DNA of 64,000 nucleotides from Cytobacillus massiliigabonensis (GTDB lineage: Bacteria > Bacillota > Bacilli > Bacillales > Cytobacillaceae): NCBI RefSeq assembly GCF_900199725.1, contig NZ_LT904902.1, positions 983,964 through 1,047,963 on the forward strand, given 5' to 3'. Made by a program: the position numbers and the translations under genes. Shown here one piece after another: positions 34,222 to 41,810 of the stretch. How positions within the stretch are numbered: the stretch's first letter is position 1; the number at the start of each line of letters is the position of its first letter. The notes below the pieces were generated by a model. It saw nothing but the letters and a program-made list of their open reading frames with translations, searched no databases and was not told the DNA's origin.

Positions 34222-34394
34222 TTATGTTATTTTTGAAAGACGGCCCTCAATCTTTTCAGAAGTCATAATGCCTCCACCAAGCACGATAAATTCGTCACCT
34301 TTCTGCAGAAGCAATGTAGGGTAGCTGAGAACCCGTAACACCCGCCACAGAATGCATCCCACACATAGATTAGAGAAAGTTCTTTTTGATTCAT
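34222..34394 (-). pseudogene. Deleted DsbA-family oxidoreductase remnant
   Basis: From ATG at 34394 (ribosome binding site AAGGAG) the sequence reads MNQKELSLIYVWDAFCGGC then YGFS, the start of a DsbA-like thiol oxidoreductase with the CGGC redox pair. After about 22 codons the frame is lost, and in another frame the typical C-terminal thioredoxin-fold segment YPTLLLQKGDEFIVLGGG follows to 34222. The central part is deleted. It lies directly behind the NAD(P)-binding oxidoreductase and may once have been in its operon. Confidence 0.7.
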
Positions 34395-34431
34395 AGCAAA
34401 AAATCTCCTTCAAGATAGGTCGTGTCACTAC

Positions 34432-35070
34432 TTACTCTGCTTCGCCAACAACTGTAAAACGTTCGTTTAAGTGCTGTGGATTTTCAATTTCATCTAAAAC
34501 TGCAATGGCGTAATCCGCATAACTGATATAGCTTTCACCTTTTGAATTTACAAGAAGATGATCTTTTCCTGACTTATAAGCTCCAGTTCTTTTTCCTTTC
34601 ACATCAAATACGGCAGAAGGACTGATAAATGTCCAAGTAATATCAGCTGTTGCCTGTAATTCTTGTAAATTCCGCCCTTGACCTTTTGCAGTTGGTTTAA
34701 CGAAATCTGGAAATTCAGGTGTATCAATTAACTGAACAGTTTTATTTTCATCTACATAAAGGCTTCCAGCACCACCGACAATGATTCCTCTTGTATTAGT
34801 TCCTTTTAAAGCCTCAATTAAAGCATGTCCAGCATCGACATGTGCTTGCTCTTCACCAAGTGGAGCACCGAAAGCATTTACGACTACCTCAAACTGCTTA
34901 ACGTCCTCTTGTGTAAGATCTAATATATTTTTTTCGATCACCGCAACATTCGTTTCTTTGATTTTTGACTTATCCCTTACGATAGCTGTAACTTGATGTC
35001 CCCGACTAACCGCTTCCTTCAAAATAAGACTACCTACTTTCCCGCTTGCACCAATAATTCCAATTTTCAT
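34432..35070 (-). CDS. NAD(P)-binding oxidoreductase (YwnB-like)
   Basis: About 212 residues with an N-terminal Rossmann motif GIIGASGKVGSLI and the ITWTFISPSAVFD and GKRTGAYKSG stretches of the atypical short-chain, BVR-B/NmrA-like family. The ATG at 35070 follows AGGAGGGC; an upstream ATG at 35088 overlaps that site. It is divergent from an Rrf2 gene (35286) and likely its target, as in the B. subtilis ywnA-ywnB pair (established arrangement; homology here is inferred). The substrate is unknown. Confidence 0.8.
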   Translation of the reverse strand: MKIGIIGASGKVGSLILKEAVSRGHQVTAIVRDKSKIKETNVAVIEKNILDLTQEDVKQFEVVVNAFGAPLGEEQAHVDAGHALIEALKGTNTRGIIVGGAGSLYVDENKTVQLIDTPEFPDFVKPTAKGQGRNLQELQATADITWTFISPSAVFDVKGKRTGAYKSGKDHLLVNSKGESYISYADYAIAVLDEIENPQHLNERFTVVGEAE

Positions 35071-35114
35071 TTTATAGCCCTCCTGCATGGATAAATTCAG
35101 TTGTAATTAATTCA

Positions 35115-35144
35115 ATTACATGTAATCATTGTAGTTACATGTTG
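35115..35144. promoter_or_regulatory. Putative Rrf2 operator
   Basis: ATTACATGTAAT, a perfect 12-bp palindrome at 35115-35126, is followed by a degenerate copy, AGTTACATGTTG, at 35133-35144; a third version, AATTACATGATG, is at 35222. They lie in the divergent promoter region of the Rrf2 gene and the NAD(P) oxidoreductase. Confidence 0.6.
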
Positions 35145-35285
35145 GATGAATGTCAACAAAATAAAAAAACATTTTTCATTATGAATAATCTTTTAAGTTA
35201 TAATATACTTGCAATCGAATGAATTACATGATGAACAAATTAATTTATTTTCTCGTAAAAAAGTAAGGTAGGAAGGTGATTGAAG

Positions 35286-35729
35286 ATGTCCATCAGCAGC
35301 AGATTTTCCGTTGGAATTCATATATTAACTCTAATCGAAATAAATAAAGATGGAGTAAGTTCATCTGAATATTTAGCTGGAAGTGTTAACACGAACCCAG
35401 CCGTGATCAGAAAAATTATGGGGATGCTAAAAAAAGCAGGATTAATAAAAGTACAGCCAGGTATTGCAGGAGCAGAACTAGCAAAGGATTTATCGGATAT
35501 TACATTGCTTGACGTTTATAAAGCCGTTAATGTTGTCAAGGACAACGAACTGTTTAGCATTCATGAAAATCCAAATCCTGATTGTACCGTCGGAAGGAAT
35601 ATTCAAAATACAATTGAACCACTCTTTTTCAGTGCTCAAAGTGCATTGGAGAAGGTTCTCGAAAATGTAACGATTGAAGATGTAGTAAAGGATGTTTTTG
35701 AAAAAGAGAAACTAAATGTTAAACGTTAA
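35286..35729 (+). CDS. Rrf2 family transcriptional regulator (YwnA-like)
   Basis: About 147 residues. The Rrf2 winged helix is recognisable in SSRFSVGIHILTLIEINKDG and NPAVIRKIMGMLKKAGLIKV, with GIAGAELAKD in the wing. Unlike the Rrf2 protein at 6188 it has a single cysteine (NPDCTVG), so cluster binding is unlikely; it resembles YwnA/YwgB-type regulators. The ATG at 35286 has AAGGTG at good spacing. Divergent from an NAD(P) oxidoreductase with palindromic operators between them. A terminator follows. Confidence 0.85.
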   Translation: MSISSRFSVGIHILTLIEINKDGVSSSEYLAGSVNTNPAVIRKIMGMLKKAGLIKVQPGIAGAELAKDLSDITLLDVYKAVNVVKDNELFSIHENPNPDCTVGRNIQNTIEPLFFSAQSALEKVLENVTIEDVVKDVFEKEKLNVKR

Positions 35730-35744
35730 ATGTAAAGAATTAGT

Positions 35745-35778
35745 AAAAGACATTCTGTTTTTCAGGAATGTCTTTTTT
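35745..35778 (+). terminator. Hairpin terminator of Rrf2 gene
   Basis: AAAAGACATTC and GAATGTCTTTTTT with a 10-base loop. Confidence 0.85.
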
Positions 35779-35973
35779 GTATTACCAAACCTCTTATTTC
35801 AGAAAAGCACCGTTTGTTGAAATCAAGTATTGCCATAGTTGGATTACTATATTTAATTTGTAATACGGTTCACCGAGACGCAACTAAATGGGATTTTCTT
35901 GAATATAAAGAATGCACCCTTTTTTGTTTACAATACAAATATTAAAAACTGTACACTTCCAATTAAATATAAA

Positions 35974-36257
35974 ACCTATCATTAATTAACTAAACAGGGA
36001 AAGTAAAATAAGCGGAAAATATCCGGTTGTTTCCTAAATGAAGCACGTTTTGGGATAAATAAGGGGAGTTTTTCCGCTTATTCAAAGCAAAATCCCCCAT
36101 TTTCACGGTTTTTCGAGTAAATAAGGGTAATTTCTCCGTCTATTATGGATTTTTTCAATACTTTTTACGAAATAAGCGGAATTTTTCCGTCTATTTCATC
36201 AGATTGTATGCTTAACCTGATCCCCCAACCTTAAGGATAGTCATTTGACTAAAAAAC
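35974..36257. repeat. 280-bp four-palindrome element, copy B
   Basis: Same element as 26481-26760 and 51834-52117. The palindromes start at 36007, 36058, 36120 and 36171 (51, 62 and 51 bp apart). It lies in about 640 bp without genes between the Rrf2 gene and the convergent nuclease operon. A short CATGAAG-type 3' fragment (TTATTTCAGAAAAGC, 35795-35822) lies just to the left. Confidence 0.85.
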
Positions 36258-36370
36258 CTCATTTACCTACGATAAGGTTCACCGCAGTGTATCCATATGA
36301 GGTTTTTTGTAGAAATGAAACTAGTTAAGATTTTAGTACTGAACAGTCCCTTCTATTTACACCCATTGTA

Positions 36371-37693
36371 TTAATAACACAACTCAAACTTTTTAAGTTC
36401 TTCTATTGTTTTATCCATATCTATCAAACCATTTTCCTGAGTACGGATATAGTTTGTTTTCTGGGCTACGGTCATCGTTTTCCCAGTACCTAATCTTGAT
36501 GGTTTTTGTAACAGAAGTCCGTGTTTTTCCGATTCCGATAGAACCGATTTCATCTCTTCATTTCGGAACTTCCTTAAATCTTGGATATCTTCTGCTTCGA
36601 TTTTTACACACAGTACTTGCTGCTCAAGCTGTAGGTAATAATTTTTTTTGCTTTGTGGCTTCCACCAAAAACCCCAAAATCCTCCCCTAGGATTAGAAAC
36701 GTAACCCCAGTTGCCATCAAAATGCATTTGAAGCTCCTTGTAAAAGCCCTGCCAAGCAAAACCATCCCAGTCTATGATAGGTTTTATTTTATAACTATTG
36801 ATTTTACTTTCTAGTTTCTCCAAATAAGCAAGATAGTCGAGAAAAATCGGATGGTTGACACCATTTTTCCTACCCCTCTGTAAAATCTTTAGCATTCTAT
36901 CACGTGTAAACGGAAAATACTTCGCTTCGACTACAGAACGATAATGGCTTTGGTCTGCTATTTTATAATAAATCGGAAGTTGAATCTTATCAGGATGAGC
37001 CATTTCTACAGCTTCGCGATACCGTTCTAGCTGATTAGAGTGGTTTTTAGTAAAGGTTTTGTCCTCAATTAAAACGGCATATGTATCATTGATAATTGCA
37101 AGAATATCCAACCCTTGAAATTGCCTAGTAATCTCCATTTTTTCAATTGTCGGCACTGGAATGCCATGAACATTGAACATCATCGACACAAAGTCAACTG
37201 AAGCGTCATGCAAACTCTTGTCAAATGAGCGGTGTGTTTCCTGACTCCATGACATTAGCCAGCATAAGAAAGCATCCTGTGATAATTCACTCGTTGCAAA
37301 TTCGAATATATTTGGTGTCTCCATATAAGCCGCCTCGCTATCTCGAACATTTTCAAGGAGTAATTCTACATCATGATTACCAATATAGTCGTCCCAATAG
37401 CCTCTTGCAAGAATGGATTGGTAATGAAATTCTGGATAAATCAAATTTGTTTCCACATCAAGAATCCGTCCCCGTTCATTAGGATACAAAAGCAATAAAC
37501 GTTCATCTCCTTGTTGAGCAATAATCTCTGGTACCGATTCCCACCGCTTCATGTATCCACATTCATGATCCTGACACTCATAAACTTGATGTGCATCCAT
37601 AATAATACTGCCATCTCTCATTTCATGTACCATTTCCCAATCTTTCTCTCGTAATTTAGTGCCACATCGTGGACATAAATACTTTGTATTCAT
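36371..37693 (-). CDS. Zinc-ribbon PD-(D/E)XK nuclease-family protein
   Basis: A 440-residue protein. The N-terminus holds a zinc ribbon (Cys7, Cys10, Cys40, Cys45; LCPRCGTKL ... YECQDHECGY). The central part matches the PD-(D/E)XK nuclease superfamily: TSELSQDAFLCWLMSW with Glu136, GLDILAIINDTYAVLIEDK with Asp196 and Glu210-x-Lys212, then QLERYREAV, all catalytic residues being present. The C-terminal 150 residues (WQGFYKELQMHFDGNWGYVS) are unassigned. It is the third gene of a tight operon (gaps 14 and 26 bp). A nuclease behind a possible DNA-modification reader suggests restriction-like defense; this is inference. Confidence 0.75.
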   Translation of the reverse strand: MNTKYLCPRCGTKLREKDWEMVHEMRDGSIIMDAHQVYECQDHECGYMKRWESVPEIIAQQGDERLLLLYPNERGRILDVETNLIYPEFHYQSILARGYWDDYIGNHDVELLLENVRDSEAAYMETPNIFEFATSELSQDAFLCWLMSWSQETHRSFDKSLHDASVDFVSMMFNVHGIPVPTIEKMEITRQFQGLDILAIINDTYAVLIEDKTFTKNHSNQLERYREAVEMAHPDKIQLPIYYKIADQSHYRSVVEAKYFPFTRDRMLKILQRGRKNGVNHPIFLDYLAYLEKLESKINSYKIKPIIDWDGFAWQGFYKELQMHFDGNWGYVSNPRGGFWGFWWKPQSKKNYYLQLEQQVLCVKIEAEDIQDLRKFRNEEMKSVLSESEKHGLLLQKPSRLGTGKTMTVAQKTNYIRTQENGLIDMDKTIEELKKFELCY

Positions 37694-37719
37694 TCATCTA
37701 TCACCTACAATTTTTTAGT

Positions 37720-38079
37720 TTACGGATTCACTCTAAAATAAGTTAAACTTTTTATGTCCTTACCGTTTAGTTGAAATCTTCCACAAGCCCAAGCATCAGG
37801 TCTTTCCATAAAAACTTTATATACTATTAGTCCGAAGAATAGTGCAGCCTGAGTTTGATTTCTTCCACAAGCATGATAAATAGGTTCAAAAACTGTTCCC
37901 CTCCAATTAGACCCAGGCATCCACCCAGCTGTATGAATTTCGTCGCAATCAATCATTCGATTCAATTCATCTTTAATTTGATTATAATCAGTGTCTATAA
38001 GGTTTTTCCTCCAGTTTTTGTAATCCTTGCTAAAGGGAATAGTTTTCTTTTCCTTCCCCGTATCAATAGAAACTATCAT
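37720..38079 (-). CDS. Unknown small protein of the nuclease operon
   Basis: A 119-residue protein, not assigned. Conserved-looking core EIHTAGWMPGSNWRGTVFEP and IYHACGRNQTQAALFFGLIV, then PDAWACGRFQLNGKDIKSLT. Soluble, with no signal peptide or membrane segment. Start ATG follows GAGGAGAG. It sits between the reader-like gene (14-bp gap) and the nuclease gene (26-bp gap), so all three are translated from one message. It may be an adaptor or inhibitor; nothing in the sequence decides. Confidence 0.65.
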   Translation of the reverse strand: MIVSIDTGKEKKTIPFSKDYKNWRKNLIDTDYNQIKDELNRMIDCDEIHTAGWMPGSNWRGTVFEPIYHACGRNQTQAALFFGLIVYKVFMERPDAWACGRFQLNGKDIKSLTYFRVNP

Positions 38080-38093
38080 AACTCACTCTCTCC

Positions 38094-38729
38094 TCATCCT
38101 AATAATTTTGAAACCTTTAAAATGCTCTTGGCTGCATCTACCCTTACTTCCTCATTTTCAGATTCAAGTGCAGATAATAAGACTTGTAGTGCTTTCTTTG
38201 CCTGTTCTTCACTAACTAATGTCTCATCAAATGCAAAAGTTTGTTGTTTATCACTTAAGTCTGTTTCAGTGCTTAGGACTTTATCTAATTCAGCAATATC
38301 AAATGGATGTTTAAACTTAGTAACAATGCTCCTATTACGAAGCAGTTCCTTGACGAACTCATTCAATTGATGCCTTTGTACTTTTTTAAGCCATGTTACA
38401 TCCCGTCTATGGCACATACCCTCATCTTCAAATTTATCATCGTAATAATATGGTCCTATCTCTCCAATATGCACCCATTCTCCTTCAGTGATTAGAACGA
38501 TATCTTTATCATTCATTGTGTTGGTAAAGGCATTTACTATTCCCAAATGATTCCCCAATTTACTTCCTGTCCATTTGTATTTTTCATGGAGCCTTTTTCT
38601 TATTTCGTCTTTTTCAACTCCCTCAAGATTTCCAATTCCTGGGTAACCAATACAAGCAAAGCCCTGTGAAATAAATTCAGTAATTCGCTCAATTCCATTT
38701 GGCTGGGTTTTCATTTGAAAGATGTTCAT
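38094..38729 (-). CDS. PUA/EVE-like putative DNA-sensing protein
   Basis: A 211-residue protein, first gene of the operon. Residues about 5-116 (ACIGYPGIGNLEGVEKDEIR, NHLGIVNAFTNTMNDKDIVL, EWVHIGEIGPYYYD, CHRRDVTWLKK) resemble the sensor module found in front of Mrr-like and other modification-dependent nucleases, related to PUA/EVE folds that read modified bases. The C-terminal part (130-211) is helical with SEEQAKKALQVLLSALESEN. Start ATG follows GGGAGGAAT. Function as modified-DNA reader is inference from family resemblance by eye. Confidence 0.6.
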   Translation of the reverse strand: MNIFQMKTQPNGIERITEFISQGFACIGYPGIGNLEGVEKDEIRKRLHEKYKWTGSKLGNHLGIVNAFTNTMNDKDIVLITEGEWVHIGEIGPYYYDDKFEDEGMCHRRDVTWLKKVQRHQLNEFVKELLRNRSIVTKFKHPFDIAELDKVLSTETDLSDKQQTFAFDETLVSEEQAKKALQVLLSALESENEEVRVDAAKSILKVSKLLG

Positions 38730-38744
38730 TTTATTCCTCCCAAT

Positions 38745-38853
38745 CCGTTACAAACCGTAACAAATTATAACAATTTATAATTTGATTATAAATCATTTTC
38801 TGAAAATGTCAAACCGTAAATATCCGTAACAGTCCATAACGAATTACCAAGGG
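38745..38853. repeat. 10-bp-phased repeats around the promoter
   Basis: Ten-base units in register: CCGTTACAAA at 38745, CCGTAACAAA at 38755, TTATAACAAT at 38765 and TTATAATTTG at 38775 downstream of the -10. Then CCGTAAATAT at 38814, CCGTAACAGT at 38824 and CCATAACGAA at 38834 upstream of the -35. The two groups are 59 bp apart and so remain in helical phase. Presumably binding sites for a cooperative regulator of the operon. Confidence 0.7.
38785..38812 (-). promoter_or_regulatory. Consensus promoter of the nuclease operon
   Basis: Minus strand: TTGACA (38807-38812), 16-bp spacer, TATAAT (38785-38790). Both hexamers are perfect matches to the sigma-A consensus. The transcription start would lie about 40 bases upstream of the first ATG. 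Confidence 0.85.
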
Positions 38854-38877
38854 GATAATTAAAATTGTTTTAAAACA

Positions 38878-38932
38878 AAAAAGAGCATTCTCACAAGTCG
38901 AATTTTTGACTAAGAGTTGCTCCTTTTCTTAA
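38878..38932. terminator. Imperfect hairpin, possible terminator
   Basis: AAAAAGAGCA ... AAGTC-GAATTTTT-GACT ... TGCTCCTTTT, an interrupted hairpin with A and T runs at the ends. No gene ends directly at it. Confidence 0.4.
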
Positions 38933-38937
38933 AAACA

Positions 38938-39833
38938 TAGATATATCATGATTTTTGTTTTTACATTTTGAAAGAATTTACCCTTTTGGGACAGACACTT
39001 AACCTTCATTTCTACATGTTCAAAGCAAGCTTAATACTGGAAATTCAATAAAAAAACCGCACCTATTTATGATAAAGTTCCCCACTATTAATGGTAAATT
39101 TAACATCCTCAACAATCAGGACCGAAAAACCAGGCAAAATTAAAGAGCCCTTCTCGTTCGAGAGGGGCTTAGTTATTCCATTAAGCATTAATTATCTCAA
39201 TCTGTATTGATTTCACCAGTAATTTGTATCCTTCTATATTTCCAAACATTGATATTAATTGTTGGGATAATTCTATCTGAAACAACGAAACTTTCGTTTG
39301 GTTTACTAAATAAAATCCTTCCTAGTAGATCAATCCATTTTAATGAGCATGTCAATCTCGATTCTAGATTAAGGAGAAATACTCAGTGTGTCGAAAAAGC
39401 TTATACATTTGCATAGAATGCAAGAAAATAGAAAGATCAGCCAGCAATGCTAATTCTCAAGAATAGGAAATGTTTGTAAGTTTCGTATAACATTGTTTCT
39501 GCCTGCACCTATAGTTAATATCTCAATACTGCACCATTATTAGCATTAATATTCATATTCGTCCTCTATTAAATGACTTAAAAATAAGAGCTGCTGCGGA
39601 GGTTGCTAGGAAAAATATTTAAAACCAAAAGGAAAGAACAAAATAGTTGAAGAAAGTGAAGAAACAGAGGATGATAGGACATAACAGCTTATTCTCAATG
39701 ATTACAATAAGCTCATACAGTCACTTGCTAAAAAGTATAAAGCACTGCTTATATATCAGCAGGTAACCAACTATGTATATGTTTTTCTTTAATTGCTGGT
39801 TAGCTAACTAATAAATAGAAAGAAGGATCTCCT
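38938..39833. other. Gene-poor region with decayed sequence
   Basis: About 900 bp without a supportable gene. It contains a partial tail of the four-palindrome element (about 39056-39120: TTCCCCACTATTAATGGTAA), a strong hairpin at 39143-39170 (AAGAGCCCTTCTC / GAGAGGGGCTT), and short protein-like stretches interrupted by stops between about 39390 and 39780 (for instance YICIECKKIERSASNANSQE and LILNDYNKLIQSLAKKYK). These are probably remnants of lost genes. One uninterrupted plus-strand frame at 39207-39416 has no ribosome binding site. Confidence 0.4.
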
Positions 39834-40469
39834 ATGAAAATTGACTTTCCAAAAATTTCGCCAGAGTTATCTTCAAGAAACTTCCATGATATTTTTTATG
39901 AAGAAGACCCCATTCTCGAAATGTGCCAGATCATTGATTCCGCCTTTGAAAATGAAGCAGTAGATAGAGTCCGGCTCTACAATGCAGTGATAAAGAATTG
40001 TAAGTTCACAAATACAGACTTTAGTAATATTGATATTACAGACGTTTGCTTTGAAAATTGCGATTTATCAAATGTAAATTTAAGCAAATCATCCGTTCAT
40101 AGAGTCGAATTTAAAAATTGCAAATTAGTCGGCGTTAATTTTGCAGAATCTAGCATAGGAAATGTTATGTTTGAGGATTCGGTATTAAACTTGGCGGGAT
40201 TCGGAAACTCTAAGCTAGAAAAAGTTATATTTAAAGAAGCTTCATTAAATAGTACAGATTTTTATGACTGCAAACTTAAAAAGGTTGAATTCCAAAAATG
40301 CAATCTTGATGGAGCAAATTTTGAGCAAACATCATTAAAAGGAATCGATATTAGCTCGTCTGCTTTTGAAACACTTACTGTTTCCATCGAAAGCTTAAAT
40401 GGCTGCAAGGTATCTTCCTATCAGGCAATTCAGTTTGCATCGCTAATGGGATTGATTATTAAAGATTAG
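39834..40469 (+). CDS. Pentapeptide-repeat protein
   Basis: A 211-residue protein with a right-handed quadrilateral beta-helix: from about residue 40 to 185 it is built of A(D/N)LXX-type pentapeptides (NCKFTNTDFSNIDITDVCFE, CDLSNVNLS, LVGVNFAES, CNLDGANFEQ). Quinolone-protection (Qnr) proteins have this fold and similar length, but no Qnr-specific loop is identifiable by eye and Qnr function should not be assumed. Start follows GAAGGATC. Monocistronic, plus strand. Confidence 0.85.
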   Translation: MKIDFPKISPELSSRNFHDIFYEEDPILEMCQIIDSAFENEAVDRVRLYNAVIKNCKFTNTDFSNIDITDVCFENCDLSNVNLSKSSVHRVEFKNCKLVGVNFAESSIGNVMFEDSVLNLAGFGNSKLEKVIFKEASLNSTDFYDCKLKKVEFQKCNLDGANFEQTSLKGIDISSSAFETLTVSIESLNGCKVSSYQAIQFASLMGLIIKD

Positions 40470-40516
40470 CATTTCTGAATAAATGGCTTCTCAGTACAGG
40501 AAGAAGACATTCCTCA

Positions 40517-40577
40517 ACAATCTAGCCCTTTACACAAAGACAGAGCGCATTTCTTTATACAGAAATGCGCCCCATCG
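40517..40577. repeat. Short dispersed hairpin element
   Basis: CTAGCCCTTTACACAAAGAC then AGAGCGCATTTCTTTATACA and GAAATGCGCCCC. Arms differ in sequence from other copies but keep the layout: GCCC, AAGA, GCGC arm, complementary arm, GCCCC. Confidence 0.55.
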
Positions 40578-40607
40578 AATGATGTACTCTCTACTTGAAA
40601 TAGCAGC

Positions 40608-41600
40608 TCAATAGCTTGTTAGAAACACTTTTCCTTTGGCAGTCTTTGAAGATTCAACAGCATCAACTGCCTTTTTTATGTTTAATAAGTCGTAGTGAGA
40701 ATCTTTCCTCATCAGACTCAGTTTTTCATCTTGGATTAGTTTTATCAAACCTTGAAAAGTTTCTTGCCACTTATCTGCTGTCACATCTTTATTCCAATTC
40801 CTTAAATGAAACATGTTCGCATTCACCTTGGCTTTATTTACAATATCAGCCCAGTTTACTTGTACGCCTGATAAAAGACCAATGGTTAAAAAGTTCCCAT
40901 TAGGGTGAACACAAAAAGCCAAGTCATTTCCTGATGAACCTCCAACAGAATCAATAGCAGCATCTGCACCTTTGCCATTCGTTAATTCCATAACTGTTTC
41001 GCGGAGCGGAAATGCAGAAGTATCTATCACATAGGAAGCACCGAGATGAAGCAAATCTTCTGTATATGTATTACTTCTTGTCACTGCAATCAACCGAAAT
41101 CCTAAAACCTTCGATAATTGAGCGAAAATATGCCCAATCGCAGATCCGCACGCATTAACCAATAGAGTATCATTCTGTCCTAGTTTTAATATTTCTGTAC
41201 AAACCACCCATGCTGTAATGGGATTGATATACATCTGTGCTGCCGTAAAATCATCAATTGAGTCAGGTATAGGAACTGCCAATTCTGATGAAGTTTTAAC
41301 ATACTCTTGCCATGTGCCTTCCCCACGCAAAGGTAAAACACGTTTACCAATCAAATGCTGAGAAACGTAAGGACCGACATCTTCTACAATGCCAACGCCT
41401 TCATATCCCGGAATAGTTGGTAAAGAAATTCGGTGAGAATACGCCCCTCTAATCGGGATTAGGTCAGATGGATTAATAGGACGAGCTAACATTCGAACAA
41501 GGACTTCATTATCTTTTGGCGGTTCAATCCTTTTAGACTCAACTCTTAACACATCTTTAGGGCTGCCAAATTCAGAGAATATAATACATTTTGCATCCAA
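40608..41600 (-). CDS. Zinc-independent MDR quinone oxidoreductase
   Basis: A 330-residue medium-chain dehydrogenase/reductase. The N-terminal GroES-like domain includes ARPINPSDLIPIRGAY and PTIPGYEGVGIVEDVG; the NAD(P) domain has LLVNACGSAIGHIFAQLSKV and GADAAIDSVGG. No catalytic or structural zinc cysteines are present, as in quinone oxidoreductase/enoyl-thioester reductase members. MECR-like 2-enoyl reductases share the PINPSD motif, so that is the best guess. Start is TTG behind AAGGAG. Single-gene unit. Confidence 0.85.
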   Translation of the reverse strand: MDAKCIIFSEFGSPKDVLRVESKRIEPPKDNEVLVRMLARPINPSDLIPIRGAYSHRISLPTIPGYEGVGIVEDVGPYVSQHLIGKRVLPLRGEGTWQEYVKTSSELAVPIPDSIDDFTAAQMYINPITAWVVCTEILKLGQNDTLLVNACGSAIGHIFAQLSKVLGFRLIAVTRSNTYTEDLLHLGASYVIDTSAFPLRETVMELTNGKGADAAIDSVGGSSGNDLAFCVHPNGNFLTIGLLSGVQVNWADIVNKAKVNANMFHLRNWNKDVTADKWQETFQGLIKLIQDEKLSLMRKDSHYDLLNIKKAVDAVESSKTAKGKVFLTSY

Positions 41601-41688
41601 AATTATGAGTCTCCTTATACAAACAAGTTTTCTTTAAGTATATCATTTTCTCATCAACTGACTCGTTCGTTAGTTTTCAACAATTTGG

Positions 41689-41736
41689 CACTATACATAA
41701 GAAAGAGCGTAATTCTTGCTGCAGAATTACGCCCAT
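41689..41736. repeat. Short dispersed hairpin element, GCAG type
   Basis: TATACATAAGAAAGAGCGTA then ATTCTTGCTGCAGAATTACG and CCC: perfect 11-bp arms GCGTAATTCTG-like around TTGCTGCA. Best-preserved copy of the type. Confidence 0.65.
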
Positions 41737-41810
41737 TCATCCAACAAATAAACTGTCTACCATTTAAAAAGAAATCTTATTAAACAAACCCTGAATCAAT
41801 TTAATAATTG

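Noticed and set aside
39207-39416. 69-codon plus-strand frame
   Set aside because: No ribosome binding site, and only one end is hydrophobic; surrounded by clearly decayed sequence.
39834-40469. Qnr-type quinolone resistance protein
   Set aside because: Pentapeptide repeats are clear but loops diagnostic of Qnr are not; the general family call is safer.
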